Shown here: piece after piece, positions 1 to 8,921 of the stretch
Numbering within the stretch: the first letter of the stretch is position 1
How the letters are laid out: every line of letters starts with the position of its first letter
Source of the DNA: Streptomyces afghaniensis 772
GTDB lineage: Bacteria > Actinomycetota > Actinomycetes > Streptomycetales > Streptomycetaceae
NCBI GenBank assembly: GCA_000415505.1
Contig: KE354221.1
Span: forward strand, 1 to 47,451
Direction of reading: 5' to 3'
Length of the DNA: 47,451 nt
The notes under the pieces: generated by a model
The model's input: the letters and a program-made list of their open reading frames with translations, nothing else
Databases searched by the model: none
Told to the model about the DNA's origin: nothing
Position numbers and translations under genes: made by a program

Positions 1-1191
1 GCCGACTGCACCCGGATCACGGCGACCTGCGTGCTGGCCTTCGGGCTCGCCGGGTACTGCAGTGCCGCCCTGCGGGCCCACCGCTGTTTCCTCGCGCCCG
101 CGGCGATCTACGTCGCCTACAACACCGGCATCATCGCCGCGATGTTCCTCCTCGGCGAAGGCTGGGGCGTGCGCTCCGCCGCGGTCGGGGTCGCGGCGGG
201 CGGCTGTCTGATGGTGGCGGTGCAACTGCCGTCGCTGTGGCGGCGGCTGGCGTCGCGTACGCCGCCCGTCGCCAGGGCCGGGGCACAGGTCGAGGAGCGG
301 CCGATGCAACTCGCCCTGGTCGCCGCCGTGCTCCTCTTCGCCCTGTGCCGCCAGTCGCAGGTCCTCGCCGAACGCTTCCTCGCCTCCGGCCTGCCCGCCG
401 GCGCCATCTCGCACCTGAACTACGCGCAGAAGGTCGCCCAGATCCCGATGACGCTGTCGCTGATGGTGTGCACCGTCACCTTCCCGGTGGTGGCGCGGGC
501 CCTCGCGGACGGCGACACCGCGCGGGCCCGCAGCCGCGTGGAGCGGGATCTGGCGCTCGCCTCGTGTCTGGTGCTGCTCGGCATGTGCGCGGTGATCGCC
601 TGTGCCCCCCAGATGATCGAACTGCTCTTCCAGCGGGGCGCGTTCACCGCGAGCGACACCGCGGCGACGGCGGACGTCATGCGCGTGTACGCCCTCGGAC
701 TGCTGGGCCAGACCCTGGTGGGCGCCCTCGTGCGCTCCTACTTCTCGGCGGGCCGGGCCAGCTGGTACCCCCTCGGCGCGATGGCGGCGGGCATCGCCGT
801 GACGTCCTGGATCGGCGCCGCCACCGTGCACTCCTGGGGCGTGGCGGGGATCGCCGCCGCCAACGCCCTCGGCATCACCGTCACGGCCGCCCTGCTGCTC
901 GCCGGGCTGCGAACGGGCCGGCTGAACAGCCCCCACAGCGTCTCGGTCCGTGTCCGGCGGGTCCTGGCCGAACTGACCAGGCTGGTGTGCGCCGCGGTCG
1001 TCGCCACGGCCGCGGGCGCGTTCGCCGCGAGCCGGCTGCCGTCCCCGGCGTCGGGCCTCGCGGCCGGCTGCCTGACCGTGACCTTCGTCTTCGTCCCGCT
1101 CACCTGGGCCCTCGGTGCCCAGAGTCCCGCGTCCGCTCTGCGCTTCCTACGCGCCGTCACACGAAGGCTCACACATGGCCGCTTCCGTTGA
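1..1191 (+). CDS. MurJ/MviN-like flippase of the MOP superfamily (5' end outside window)
   Basis: The frame is open from base 1, so the start lies upstream. The visible part is almost wholly hydrophobic, with about nine to ten membrane segments. It carries the MurJ-type signature LLFQRGAFTASDT, where the Arg-Gly follows a membrane helix. MOP-superfamily members flip undecaprenyl-linked precursors (lipid II or glycan repeat units) across the cytoplasmic membrane. A deacetylase, glycosyltransferase and chain-length-like gene follow directly, so a glycan-repeat flippase is more likely than the housekeeping lipid II flippase; that is inference. Its 3' end overlaps the next gene by 17 nt, which suggests translational coupling. 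The C-terminus ends in a short basic tail. Confidence 0.85.
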   Translation, partial: ADCTRITATCVLAFGLAGYCSAALRAHRCFLAPAAIYVAYNTGIIAAMFLLGEGWGVRSAAVGVAAGGCLMVAVQLPSLWRRLASRTPPVARAGAQVEERPMQLALVAAVLLFALCRQSQVLAERFLASGLPAGAISHLNYAQKVAQIPMTLSLMVCTVTFPVVARALADGDTARARSRVERDLALASCLVLLGMCAVIACAPQMIELLFQRGAFTASDTAATADVMRVYALGLLGQTLVGALVRSYFSAGRASWYPLGAMAAGIAVTSWIGAATVHSWGVAGIAAANALGITVTAALLLAGLRTGRLNSPHSVSVRVRRVLAELTRLVCAAVVATAAGAFAASRLPSPASGLAAGCLTVTFVFVPLTWALGAQSPASALRFLRAVTRRLTHGRFR

Positions 1192-1939
1192 TTCCCTCGA
1201 CACCGGCAGACCCCCGGCCCCGCACCGGAGTCCGGTCCCCTGGGTGGCGATGTACCACTCGGTGGGCGACTGCTCGGACGACCCGTACCGCATCACGGTC
1301 ACGCCCGAGCGGCTCGGCAGGCAGCTGGCCTGGCTGCGCCGGCGCGGGCTGCGGGGCGTGTCCGTGACCGAGCTGCTCGCCGCCCGCGCCCGCGGCGAGG
1401 GGCGGAACCTGGTCGGGCTGACCTTCGACGACGGGTACGCCGACTTCGTCACCGACGCCCTGCCGCTGCTGCACCGCTGGGACTGCGGCGCCACCCTCTT
1501 CGTGCTGCCCGGACGGCTCGGCGGCGACAACGCCTGGGATCCGCTCGGCCCGCGCAAGCCGCTGCTGACCGCGGACGGCATCCGGCACGCGGCCGCCGAA
1601 GGCGTGGAGATCGGCTCGCACGGGCTGACGCACGTCGACCTCACCAAGGCGGACGACCTCACCCTCAAGGCCGAGGTCGTCGAAAGCCGCGCCCAGCTCG
1701 AGGAGCTGACCGGCGCCCAGGTCGCCGGCTTCTGCTACCCCTACGGCACGATCGACGCCCGCGCCGTCCGGGCCGTACGGGAAGCGGGATACACCTACGC
1801 CTGCGCCATCGACCCCGGCCCGCTGACCGGTCCGCACGCCCTGCCGCGCGTGTACGTCGGCCAGGACGACACGGCATGGCGCCTGAACCTCAAGCACTGG
1901 CTGCACCGGCTGCGCCGGCGTCCGGTGGAGGGCCTGTGA
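1175..1939 (+). CDS. Polysaccharide deacetylase (NodB/CE4 family)
   Basis: A 254-residue protein starting at the ATG at 1175, inside the end of the flippase gene; no strong ribosome site is needed if the two are coupled. The CE4 signatures are present: TFDDGYADF with the catalytic and metal-binding Asp pair, the metal-binding HGLTHVDL, and FCYPYG. The family removes N-acetyl groups from amino sugars in a metal-dependent way. There is no signal peptide or lipobox, so it looks cytoplasmic. That would fit modification of a lipid-linked or nucleotide-linked intermediate rather than of mature wall polymer. Two nt separate it from the glycosyltransferase gene. Family assignment is firm; the substrate is unknown. 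Confidence 0.88.
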   Translation: MAASVDSLDTGRPPAPHRSPVPWVAMYHSVGDCSDDPYRITVTPERLGRQLAWLRRRGLRGVSVTELLAARARGEGRNLVGLTFDDGYADFVTDALPLLHRWDCGATLFVLPGRLGGDNAWDPLGPRKPLLTADGIRHAAAEGVEIGSHGLTHVDLTKADDLTLKAEVVESRAQLEELTGAQVAGFCYPYGTIDARAVRAVREAGYTYACAIDPGPLTGPHALPRVYVGQDDTAWRLNLKHWLHRLRRRPVEGL

Positions 1940-1940
1940 G

Positions 1941-3092
1941 ATGAGGGCTCTGCACATCATCACCGGCCTCGGCGTCGGCGGGGCCGAGCAGCAGTTGCGC
2001 CTGCTGCTGCGTCACCTGCCCGTCGACTGCGACGTCCTGACGCTCACCAACCCCGGTGCGGTCGCCGAGGGCCTCGCGGCCGACGGCGTCCGCGTCATGC
2101 ATCTCGGCATGGGCGGCAACCGTGACCTGGCCGCGCTGCCGCGCCTGGTCCGGCTGATCCGCGCCGGCGGCTACGACCTGGTGCACACCCACCTGTACCG
2201 CGCCTGCGTCTACGGCCGGTTCGCGGCACGCCTGGCCGGGGTCCGGGCGGTCGTCGCCACGGAACACTCCCTGGGCGACTCGCAGATGGAGGGCCGCAGG
2301 CTGACGGCCGGGGTGCGCCGGCTGTACCTCGCCAGCGAGCGGCTCGGTTCGGCGACGGTCGCCGTCTCCCCGACGGTGGCCGAGCGCCTGAAGCGCTGGG
2401 GCGTGCCCGCGCCCCGCATCGAGGTCGTCCCGAACGGCATCGACCTGGACCGCTTCCGCTTCGACCCGGAGCGGCGGGAGCAGACCCGCCGGCGCCTCGG
2501 CCTGCCGGAGGACGCCTGGGTGGTGGGCGGTGTCGGGCGGCTCACCGCGGGGAAACGGTTCGACGTCCTCGTCCGCGCGCTCACCCTGCTCCCGGACGAC
2601 CACCGGCTGCTGCTGGTGGGCGGCGGCCCCGAGGAGCACGCCCTGCGTCGCACGGCCCACGAGGCCGGCGTGGCCGGCCGCGTCGTGTTCACCGGCGAAC
2701 GTCCCTACGTGCCCGACGGCTCGCCCGGCCCGGACCTGCCCTCGCTCACGTCGGCGATGGACCTGCTCGCGTCCCCGTCCACGGACGAGGCCTTCGGTCT
2801 GGCGGCCGTGGAGGCGCTGGCGTCCGGCCTGCCCGTGCTCTACGCCTCCTGTCCGGCCATCGAAGATGTGCGGCCGCCGTCCGCCGCCGGCGCCCGGCGG
2901 GTGTGCGGCGGCCCCGAGGCATACGCCCGCGCGATCGCCGAGGTCCGCGAGGCCGGCGCCCGGCCGCGCACCGCCTCGGAGGTCGCCCACCACTACAGCA
3001 TCACCCACTGCGCGGCCCGTCTGACGGACGTGTACGCGGCAGCGGTCTCCGGTTCACCGTCCCTCTCACCTCTGGGAGCCACCTCCTCATGA
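1941..3092 (+). CDS. Family 4 glycosyltransferase (GT-B fold)
   Basis: A 383-residue GT4 enzyme. The N-terminal GGAEQQLRLLL loop is typical of the acceptor domain. The donor domain has VVPNGIDLDRF, the GGVGRLTAGKRFD strand-loop and the E-x7-E signature DEAFGLAAVEALASG. The family is retaining and usually transfers a sugar from a nucleotide donor to a lipid-linked or growing glycan on the inner face of the membrane. The stop overlaps the next start as ATGA at 3089-3092, so the genes are coupled. Together with the flippase and chain-length-like protein it suggests assembly of a repeat-unit polysaccharide. Donor and acceptor cannot be read from sequence. Confidence 0.9.
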   Translation: MRALHIITGLGVGGAEQQLRLLLRHLPVDCDVLTLTNPGAVAEGLAADGVRVMHLGMGGNRDLAALPRLVRLIRAGGYDLVHTHLYRACVYGRFAARLAGVRAVVATEHSLGDSQMEGRRLTAGVRRLYLASERLGSATVAVSPTVAERLKRWGVPAPRIEVVPNGIDLDRFRFDPERREQTRRRLGLPEDAWVVGGVGRLTAGKRFDVLVRALTLLPDDHRLLLVGGGPEEHALRRTAHEAGVAGRVVFTGERPYVPDGSPGPDLPSLTSAMDLLASPSTDEAFGLAAVEALASGLPVLYASCPAIEDVRPPSAAGARRVCGGPEAYARAIAEVREAGARPRTASEVAHHYSITHCAARLTDVYAAAVSGSPSLSPLGATSS

Positions 3093-3745
3093 CCGACACT
3101 CCGACCCGCCGGCGCCGCCTGTCCCTGGCTCGTCTCAAGAGGCTTCCCCTGTGGTCCGTGCTCGCGGCCGGCACCCTCGCCGGGGGGCTGCTCGGCGGTG
3201 CGTACGGCTTGCTCACCCCCTCCACGTACACGGCCACGAGCTACGTCATCGCCGTACCGACCGACAAGTCCACGCCGGACGCCGCCCTCGGCTTCGCCCA
3301 GGCGTACGGCCGGGTCGCCACCCAGCTCGCCGTGCTCGGGGACGCGCAGGTGTACGCGGGGGTGCCCGTGCACACCCTGCAGCGCAGTGTGCGCACGGCG
3401 ACGTCGCCGGACGCGCCGATGGTCGCCGTCTCGGCCACCTCCTCGCGCCCCGGCCTCGCCGTCGACATGGCGAACGCGGTCACCCGTTCGCTGACCCGCC
3501 ACGCGGACGACACCAGGGGCAACACCAACGTGCGGCTCGTGCAGTTCTCGCGGGCGGTGGAGCCGAGCGAGCCGACGTCCGCGTCCCCGGCGGTGACCGG
3601 TCTGGTAGGGGCGAGCGCGGGCGGTCTGCTGGGCGGTCTGGCCCTGCTGGCGCGGCCGCGGAAGACCGGCCAGGACGACGAACCCGCCCCGGCCCCCTCG
3701 GTGCCCGGCCCGGCCGCCGCCGCCGATGTGCGCGGACAACGGTGA
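3089..3745 (+). CDS. Wzz-like polysaccharide chain-length/co-polymerase membrane protein
   Basis: A 218-residue protein starting at the ATG at 3089 in an ATGA overlap with the glycosyltransferase. Topology is typical of short actinobacterial Wzz/CapA-like proteins: a basic N-terminus, one membrane helix at about residues 21-43, a roughly 125-residue external domain that begins STYTATSYVIAV and ends VEPSEPTSASPA, a second membrane helix at about 173-193, and a Pro/Ala-rich cytoplasmic tail. The PS.PTSASP stretch before the second helix is a Wzz hallmark. There is no Walker-type tyrosine kinase domain. Such proteins set polymer length or couple polymerisation to export. Little sequence is diagnostic beyond this layout, so the assignment rests on topology and neighbours. 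Confidence 0.75.
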   Translation: MTDTPTRRRRLSLARLKRLPLWSVLAAGTLAGGLLGGAYGLLTPSTYTATSYVIAVPTDKSTPDAALGFAQAYGRVATQLAVLGDAQVYAGVPVHTLQRSVRTATSPDAPMVAVSATSSRPGLAVDMANAVTRSLTRHADDTRGNTNVRLVQFSRAVEPSEPTSASPAVTGLVGASAGGLLGGLALLARPRKTGQDDEPAPAPSVPGPAAAADVRGQR

Positions 3746-3797
3746 CGACGGCGGGCCTGGCCGGACACGGCGCCGGGGAGCGCTGTTTCGCCGTGCT

Positions 3798-5050
3798 CTA
3801 CCACCAGTCGAAGCGCAGGCAGAGCTTCCCGCCGAGCCACTCCTCCACCCAACCGCCCAGGTCGAGCGGCGTGCAGTCCGCCGGGGGCGGCGGCGTGCTG
3901 GGCGGGGTCGGCTTCGGCGTGGGCGTCAGGGGCGGGGTCCCCGGGTCGGTGCGGCCGAACAGGGCGGACCGGTAGAGGTGGGACGACCTCGGGTTGGCCC
4001 CGCACTGCCACACACCGTGCGGGCAGTAGTCGGTCAGCGTGTTGTAGAGCGGTTTGTGTTCCTCCATCCAGGCGAGCATGCGCCGCATGTACTCGGCATT
4101 GTCACCGTTGCGGAAGAGACCCCATTCCGGATAGGAAATGGGTTTGCCGTGAGCCTTCGCGAAATCCACGTGGTGCTGCAGCCCGTAGGGTTCTTTCACC
4201 TGTTGGTCGAACGACATCCCGGCCGGCTGGTCATAGGAGTCCATGCCAATGATGTCCACCGTGTCGTCTCCCGGATAGCATTTCGTCCAGGGAACGGCGT
4301 CCACGCCTCGACTCGGCGTGAAATCGAACCGAAACTTCTGGCCCGGCACGGAACGCATGGTGGTGACGATCCGATTCCAGTACTTCTTCCAGGCCTCCGG
4401 GTCCGGCCCGCACCGATGGGTGTACGTGGTGCCGTTCATTTCCCAGCCGAGCACGACGATCGTGTCCGGCACCTTCAACTCCACCAGCCGCTCGGCCAGG
4501 ACACGGAAGTGGTGATCGAACTCCCCGGCGGCGCCCTGTCGCAGCAGCCGCCGGACCTCGCTGTCGGAGACGCCCTCCTCGTTGCGCTCCTGCATGGGGA
4601 CGTTGAGGACGAGCATCCGGTCGGGCTTCTTGTTGCGCCAGTGCGCCCACACCTTCAGGAAGTCGGCGGAACCCTCGATGTCGCGCCAGCGGTGGCCCGG
4701 CAGATAGGTGTGGCCGGCGCGGAGCTCCGTGCCGCCCAGCCAGTGGCTGAACAGCGGCATGCGCGCCACACCGCGGCTGTCGGACTTGAGGAAGACACCG
4801 AAGGCCGGGGCTTGCCCGCCCACCGCCGGGGTGGTGGCCGGGGCCGGCGCCGAGGGCAGGGGGACGGCCGGAGGAGTGAGGGCCGAGGGCGTGGCCACGG
4901 GCGTCGGGCTCGGTGCCGGAGCCCGCGGATCGGCGGCTCGCGCCACCCCACCCCCGCCGCGAGGCCGGACGCCAGGGCGGCCGACGCGGCGACCGCTGCC
5001 GCGCCCAAGGCCAGCCGGCGGACCCCGGCCCGCTTGTGCTGTGGGGCCAT
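3798..5050 (-). pseudogene. Secreted GH26 glycoside hydrolase, frameshifted just after the signal peptide
   Basis: The mature part reads from 4946 down to 3798 and is a GH26-type (mannanase-like) domain: GWEMNG holds the likely acid/base Glu and YPEWGLF the likely nucleophile Glu. A Pro/Thr-rich linker and a short Cys-containing C-terminal tail ending RFDWW follow. The signal peptide (MAPQHKRAG, then an Ala-rich helix) starts at the ATG at 5050 behind a good AAAGGAA ribosome site, but in another frame. One extra G in the G-rich stretch at 4946-4955 would join the frames and give an Ala-rich h-region ending GVARAADP, a normal cleavage site. The restored protein would have 417 residues. It faces the polysaccharide operon convergently and may trim its product. 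True mutation and sequence error cannot be told apart here. Confidence 0.8.
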
Positions 5051-5173
5051 GCCTGTTCCTTTCTTCGCTCTCGTCCGGACCACTGCCAGCGTTTGTGTTA
5101 TTGACGGGCAGTCATATGAAGTCAGTCACAGAAAAGCCAATAGCGCCACAACCGTTACGACTTTCGAGTGCCG

Positions 5174-5195
5174 GGCTCGCCCGTGCGGGTGAGCC
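5174..5195 (+). promoter_or_regulatory. Hairpin in the 5' leader of the ATP-grasp gene
   Basis: Two 9-nt arms (GGCTCGCCC and GGGTGAGCC, one G-T wobble) flank a 4-nt loop. The hairpin ends 23 nt before the GTG at 5219. It lies in the divergent spacer between the GH26 and ATP-grasp genes. It could affect mRNA stability or translation; no U tract follows, so it is not a classical terminator. Confidence 0.35.
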
Positions 5196-5218
5196 GATCG
5201 AAGAGAAAGAGAGAATTC

Positions 5219-6471
5219 GTGTCGCTGCTCGACACCCGCGTCCCCGCTGTGCTGCTGCGGATCGACCGGAATCCCTTTCACCACGGAACCCTGGGGGCCG
5301 CGCGTTCGCTCGGCAGGTCAGGAGTGGAGGTGCACGTCGTCGCGGATTCCGCGGGAAGTCCCGTGGGCGCGTCACGTTACGTACGCCAGATGCATCCCCC
5401 GCCGCTCCCGGGAGCGTCCCCGGACGACGTTCTCGCCGTGCTGCGCCGCGTGGCCGACGAAATCGCGCGCCCCGCCGTGCTGGTCCCGTTGGACGACGCG
5501 AGCGCGATCGCCGTGGGACGGATGCGGGACGAACTCGCCCCTTCCTACCTGCTGCCCTCGATGCCGGGCACTCTGGCCGAACGCGTCGCCGACAAGGCGG
5601 AACTGGCCGCCGTGTGCGCGTCCACCGACGTCCCGCACCCGACGACGCTGATCCCGGACAGTCCCGCGGAGGTCACCGACGCCCTGCGGCGGCTCGGGCT
5701 GCCGGTGGTGGCGAAGTGGAGCCGGCCCTGGCTGCTGCCCGTCGGCAGCGGGCTGCGCAGCACGGTACTGGTCCGCTCCGTGCAGCAGGCGCGGGAGCTG
5801 TTCCTGCGCACCGGGGAAGCGGGCAGCCGGCTGCTGCTCCAGGCGTACCTGGCACCGGGGCCGGACCGGGACTGGTTCTTCCACGGCTACGCCGACCACT
5901 CGGGCACCGTGCGCGCGGGCGGACCGGGCCGCAAGCAGCTGTCCTGGCCGCGCGGGGCGGGCTGACCGCGGTCGGCTGCTGGACGCCCAACACGCAGGTG
6001 CAGGCGCTGTCCGAGCGGCTCACCGACGAGCTGGGCTACCGGGGCATCTTCGACCTCGACTTCCGCCGCTGCGGCACGACGGGGCGCTACCACCTGCTCG
6101 ACTTCAACCCGCGCGCCGGCGCCCAGTTCCGGCTCTTCGCGGACAGCGCGGGCCTGGACGTCGTACGGGCCCTGCACCTGGATCTGACGGGCCGTCCACT
6201 GCCGGCCGGGGCCCCGCTGGCCGGGCGGGCGTTCGTGGTGGAGAACTACGCGCCGCTGGCGGCGCTGCGTGCGGCGCCGGGCGGGCGTGAACTGGCCTGG
6301 TACGCCGCGGACGACCGCGCCCCCGGACGGGTCATGTGGGCCCAGTGGTGCCGGCACGTGTCCCGCCGGCTGCGTGAACGGCTGGGCACCACGACGACCG
6401 CGCCGACGCCCCCGCTGATCCCCCGGGCGGCCTCGCCCTCCCTGACCGACAACGAGAAAGCGAGCAGTTGA
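5219..6471 (+). pseudogene. ATP-grasp ligase, frameshifted in the central domain
   Basis: From the GTG at 5219 the protein reads as an ATP-grasp enzyme: an N-terminal pre-ATP domain (residues 1-110), then VADKAELAAVC and VVAKWSRPW of the ATP-binding domain. It hits a stop at 5963-5965. The rest of the domain continues in the next frame from about 5960 to 6471, including DLDFRRCG and LLDFNPRAGAQFRL, whose Asn/Arg bind Mg-ATP in this fold. One extra G near 5954-5961 would restore about 417 residues. ATP-grasp ligases join a carboxylate to an amine or thiol through an acyl-phosphate. Its end overlaps the FAD oxidoreductase start (TGATG), so both probably modify the same cell-envelope compound; the substrate is unknown. 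Confidence 0.82.
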
Positions 6472-7739
6472 TGGTGTACGACCTTCTGGTGGTGGGCGCA
6501 GGCCCGTACGGCCTGTCTATCGCGTCCCACGCCGCGGCCGCCGGGCTGAACCTGCGCGTGTTCGGCCGGCCCATGGCCTCCTGGCGGGACAACATGCCCC
6601 GCGGCATGTTCCTGAAGTCGGAACCGTGGGCGTCCAACCTCTCCGACCCGGCCGGCCGCTGGCGGCTGGACGTCTACTGCGCGGAGCACGGCCTGACGGC
6701 ACGTCACGCGAAGCCGATTCCCGTCGAGGCGTTCGCGGAGTACGGCCTGTGGTTCGCCCGCCACGCCGTGCCGGAGGTGGACGAGCGCACGGTGACCCGT
6801 GTGTCGGCCGGGCCCGGCGGCTTCACGGCGGTCACCGAGGACGGGGAGGAGGTGCACGCGCGGACGGTCGCCCTGGCGGTCGGTGTGATGCCGTTCGTCG
6901 AGGTACCGCAGGCACTGCGCGGACTGCACCCCGCGCTGGTGACACACAGCAGCCACCACAGCGACCTCGACCGCTTCCGCGGCAAGGACGTCACAGTAAT
7001 CGGCGGCGGTCAGGCGGCCCTGGAGACGGCGGCGCTGCTCGCCGAACAGGGCACGCGCGTCCGGGTGCTGGCACGGGCGGAACAGCTGCGGTGGAACGAT
7101 GTGCCGCCGCCCTGGGAGCGCCCCTGGTGGCAGTCGGCCCGCTCGCCCCACAGCGGGCTCGGCCCCGGATGGCGCAACTGGTTCTACGCGGAGCGTCCGG
7201 GCCTCTTCCGGCGGCTGCCGGAGCCGACCCGGGCGCGCATCGCGACCACGGCGCTGGGACCGGCGGGCGCGTGGTGGGTGCGGGACCGGGTGGAGGGCGT
7301 GGTGGAGCTGCTGCCGGGCCATGAGGTCACCGCGGCCTGTGCGGTGCCGGGCGGGGTACGGCTGGACACGGTGAGCCGCGCGGGTGCCCTGCGCAGCCTG
7401 GAGACCGAACACGTCATCGCCGCGACCGGGTTCCGGGCGCGTTGCGACCGGCTGGGACTGCTCTCCCCCGAGTTGCGCGGAACGCTCGCGGCACTGCCGG
7501 ACGGCTCCCCGGAGGTCGGGCGCAGCTTCGAGTCCTCCTACCGCGGCCTGTTCCTCGCGGGCCTGGTGACGGCCTCGGGCTTCGGCCCGGCCATGCGCTT
7601 CGTGCAGGGCGCGTCCTTCACGGCGTCGACCCTCGTCCGAGGTGTGTGCCGCCGGCTCGGGGCGACACCGGTGGGCGGCACCGTCCCCGCACCGGTGGAC
7701 GGCAGCCGGAGCGAGTCGCCGTCGCCGGTACGGCGCTGA
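6471..7739 (+). CDS. FAD/NAD(P)-dependent oxidoreductase (flavin monooxygenase-like)
   Basis: A 422-residue two-dinucleotide-fold protein. LLVVGAGPYGLSIASHA near the N-terminus binds FAD, and TVIGGGQAALETAALL at about residues 170-185 is the NAD(P)H-binding Rossmann motif. VIAATGF near residue 320 is the ATG motif of flavin N-hydroxylases and related monooxygenases. The segment GMFLKSEPWASNLSDP resembles the lysine/ornithine N-hydroxylase group and its uncharacterised relatives. The ATG at 6471 overlaps the preceding stop, so it is co-translated with the ATP-grasp gene. A strong hairpin at 7763 ends the operon. It probably oxidises an amine or other group on a product of the cluster; the substrate is not evident. 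Confidence 0.82.
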   Translation: MVYDLLVVGAGPYGLSIASHAAAAGLNLRVFGRPMASWRDNMPRGMFLKSEPWASNLSDPAGRWRLDVYCAEHGLTARHAKPIPVEAFAEYGLWFARHAVPEVDERTVTRVSAGPGGFTAVTEDGEEVHARTVALAVGVMPFVEVPQALRGLHPALVTHSSHHSDLDRFRGKDVTVIGGGQAALETAALLAEQGTRVRVLARAEQLRWNDVPPPWERPWWQSARSPHSGLGPGWRNWFYAERPGLFRRLPEPTRARIATTALGPAGAWWVRDRVEGVVELLPGHEVTAACAVPGGVRLDTVSRAGALRSLETEHVIAATGFRARCDRLGLLSPELRGTLAALPDGSPEVGRSFESSYRGLFLAGLVTASGFGPAMRFVQGASFTASTLVRGVCRRLGATPVGGTVPAPVDGSRSESPSPVRR

Positions 7740-7762
7740 CGGGGAACCGCGCGGGTGACACG

Positions 7763-7796
7763 GGGCCGCTGACGGCGACGGAGCCGTCAGCGGCCC
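7763..7796 (+). terminator. Hairpin terminator after the FAD oxidoreductase gene
   Basis: Perfect 14-nt arms (GGGCCGCTGACGGC and its complement) flank a 6-nt loop 23 nt after the stop at 7739. There is no T tract, as is common for streptomycete terminators. Confidence 0.8.
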
Positions 7797-8008
7797 GCCC
7801 TTGTGCCGGCGCCGGGGGACGGCGGTGGCGGGTGCGGTGTGACGCGACGGCCGACACCCCCCGGATCATGTCGACGGGGGGTGCGAGTGATGCGTGTCCC
7901 GGGAAGCCAGGGGCCTCGCGCCGGGACCAGGAAAGTGACGGGGCGTATGGTCCCCGGACCGGCTGTGGCCTGCCTCTGGTGGTGGCGGGCGCCGGTCCGG
8001 GGTGGGTG

Positions 8009-8039
8009 CGGGTGCCGGGCGGGTCGCGTCCGGCACCCG
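8009..8039 (-). terminator. Hairpin terminator after chpA
   Basis: Ten-nt arms (GGGTGCCGG extended by one pair, with its complement) lie 7 nt beyond the chpA stop. Confidence 0.65.
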
Positions 8040-8046
8040 GTGCCGG

Positions 8047-8766
8047 CTAGCGGGACCAGGTGGTGCGCCCGCGGCGGTACAGCATCACCCCGCCGGCCAT
8101 CAGGGCGGCACTGGCGACCGAGGCGGCCACCAGGGCCTCACTTCCGGTCTCGGCCAGCTGGGGCAGCGGGCCGCTCTCCTTCTCCGGAGTGGACGGCGTC
8201 TTGCTGTCCTCCTCGGGCGCGGGCGGGGAGTCCGGCGTCTCCTCGTCGTGCGGGGTGGGACGGTCCTTGGCCGGCGGGACCGTCCGGTCCTCACCACTCG
8301 GCTTCTCGGTGTCGTCCTCGCCGCCGTAGCCGCCGTGGCCGCCGCCCGAGCTGTTGTGGCAGGAGTTCTCGGACGCCTCGTTGAACACCCCGAGGCCGGC
8401 GACGTTGTTGCCGCACGCGTTCACCGGCACGTCGACCGGCACCTGCACGACGTTCCCGGATCCCACGCCGGGGGAACCCTTCGCGACTCCCGAGGCGTCC
8501 GCGCCGGAGCCCTTCCCCTTGTGCGAGCTGTTGCGGCAGAGGTTGCCGAACGACTCGTTGAGCGCACCGAGCACCTCGACGGTGTTGCCGCACAGGTTGA
8601 TCGGCACGTCGACCGGCACCTGCACGTTGTTCCCGGACAACGCACCGGGAGAGTCCTTCGCCACTCCCGACGCGTCGGAGTCAGCGAAGGCGGGGCTGCC
8701 ATACAGGGACAGAATCCCCGTGGCGGCGGCCGCCGCGAACGCTCCCTTGCTCAGGGTCTGTCGCAT
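8047..8766 (-). CDS. chpA: Long chaplin ChpA: two chaplin domains and a sortase LAETG anchor
   Basis: A 239-residue secreted protein. Residues 1-28 form a Sec signal peptide ending SPAFA. Two chaplin domains follow (about 29-82 and 90-142), each starting DASGVAK.SPG, with the amyloidogenic VQVPVDVP strand and two Cys (LCGN...NLCRN and ACGN...NSCHN). A Gly/Glu/Pro-rich wall-spanning region leads to LAETG at 204-208, a hydrophobic helix and a basic tail, the class E sortase signal of long chaplins. The ATG at 8766 has an AGGAGGAC ribosome site. Long chaplins are covalently anchored to the wall and help the short chaplins coat aerial hyphae with hydrophobic amyloid. From memory, chpA of S. coelicolor sits beside chpD and the rodlin genes; here only a rodlin remnant is next to it. 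Confidence 0.95.
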   Translation of the reverse strand: MRQTLSKGAFAAAAATGILSLYGSPAFADSDASGVAKDSPGALSGNNVQVPVDVPINLCGNTVEVLGALNESFGNLCRNSSHKGKGSGADASGVAKGSPGVGSGNVVQVPVDVPVNACGNNVAGLGVFNEASENSCHNSSGGGHGGYGGEDDTEKPSGEDRTVPPAKDRPTPHDEETPDSPPAPEEDSKTPSTPEKESGPLPQLAETGSEALVAASVASAALMAGGVMLYRRGRTTWSR

Positions 8767-8921
8767 TGCAGTTGTCCTCCTGCTTGAAGAATTGGGGCAG
8801 CCGGCCGCGGAACGGAGATCCACATCCAAGGTCGGCGGTGTGGCGCGTGGAAAGTCGCAGCGCTGAACAGGAATGAGGCGTAGGGGGTGCTCGCTCGCGC
8901 CGAAGGGGCCGCGGAGGCGGT

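Larger units (their letters stand above)
7740..8046. other. Convergent intergenic region with three hairpins and no supported gene
   Basis: This 307-nt stretch separates the convergent oxidoreductase and chpA genes. It contains the terminator hairpin at 7763-7796, a second inverted repeat with 8-nt arms (CACCCCCC at 7855-7862 and GGGGGGTG at 7876-7883), and the chpA terminator at 8009-8039. Open frames here have no ribosome site or recognisable motif. Confidence 0.6.

Noticed and set aside
3798-4946. GH26 gene starting at the GTG at 4946 as an intact cytoplasmic protein
   Set aside because: It has no ribosome site, and the signal peptide with a good ribosome site lies immediately upstream in the neighbouring frame, so a frameshift explains the data better.
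3726-5192. Plus-strand open frame of 488 codons opposite the GH26 gene
   Set aside because: The minus strand has GH26 catalytic motifs; the plus frame has only low-complexity Arg/Gly/Val sequence and no ribosome site.
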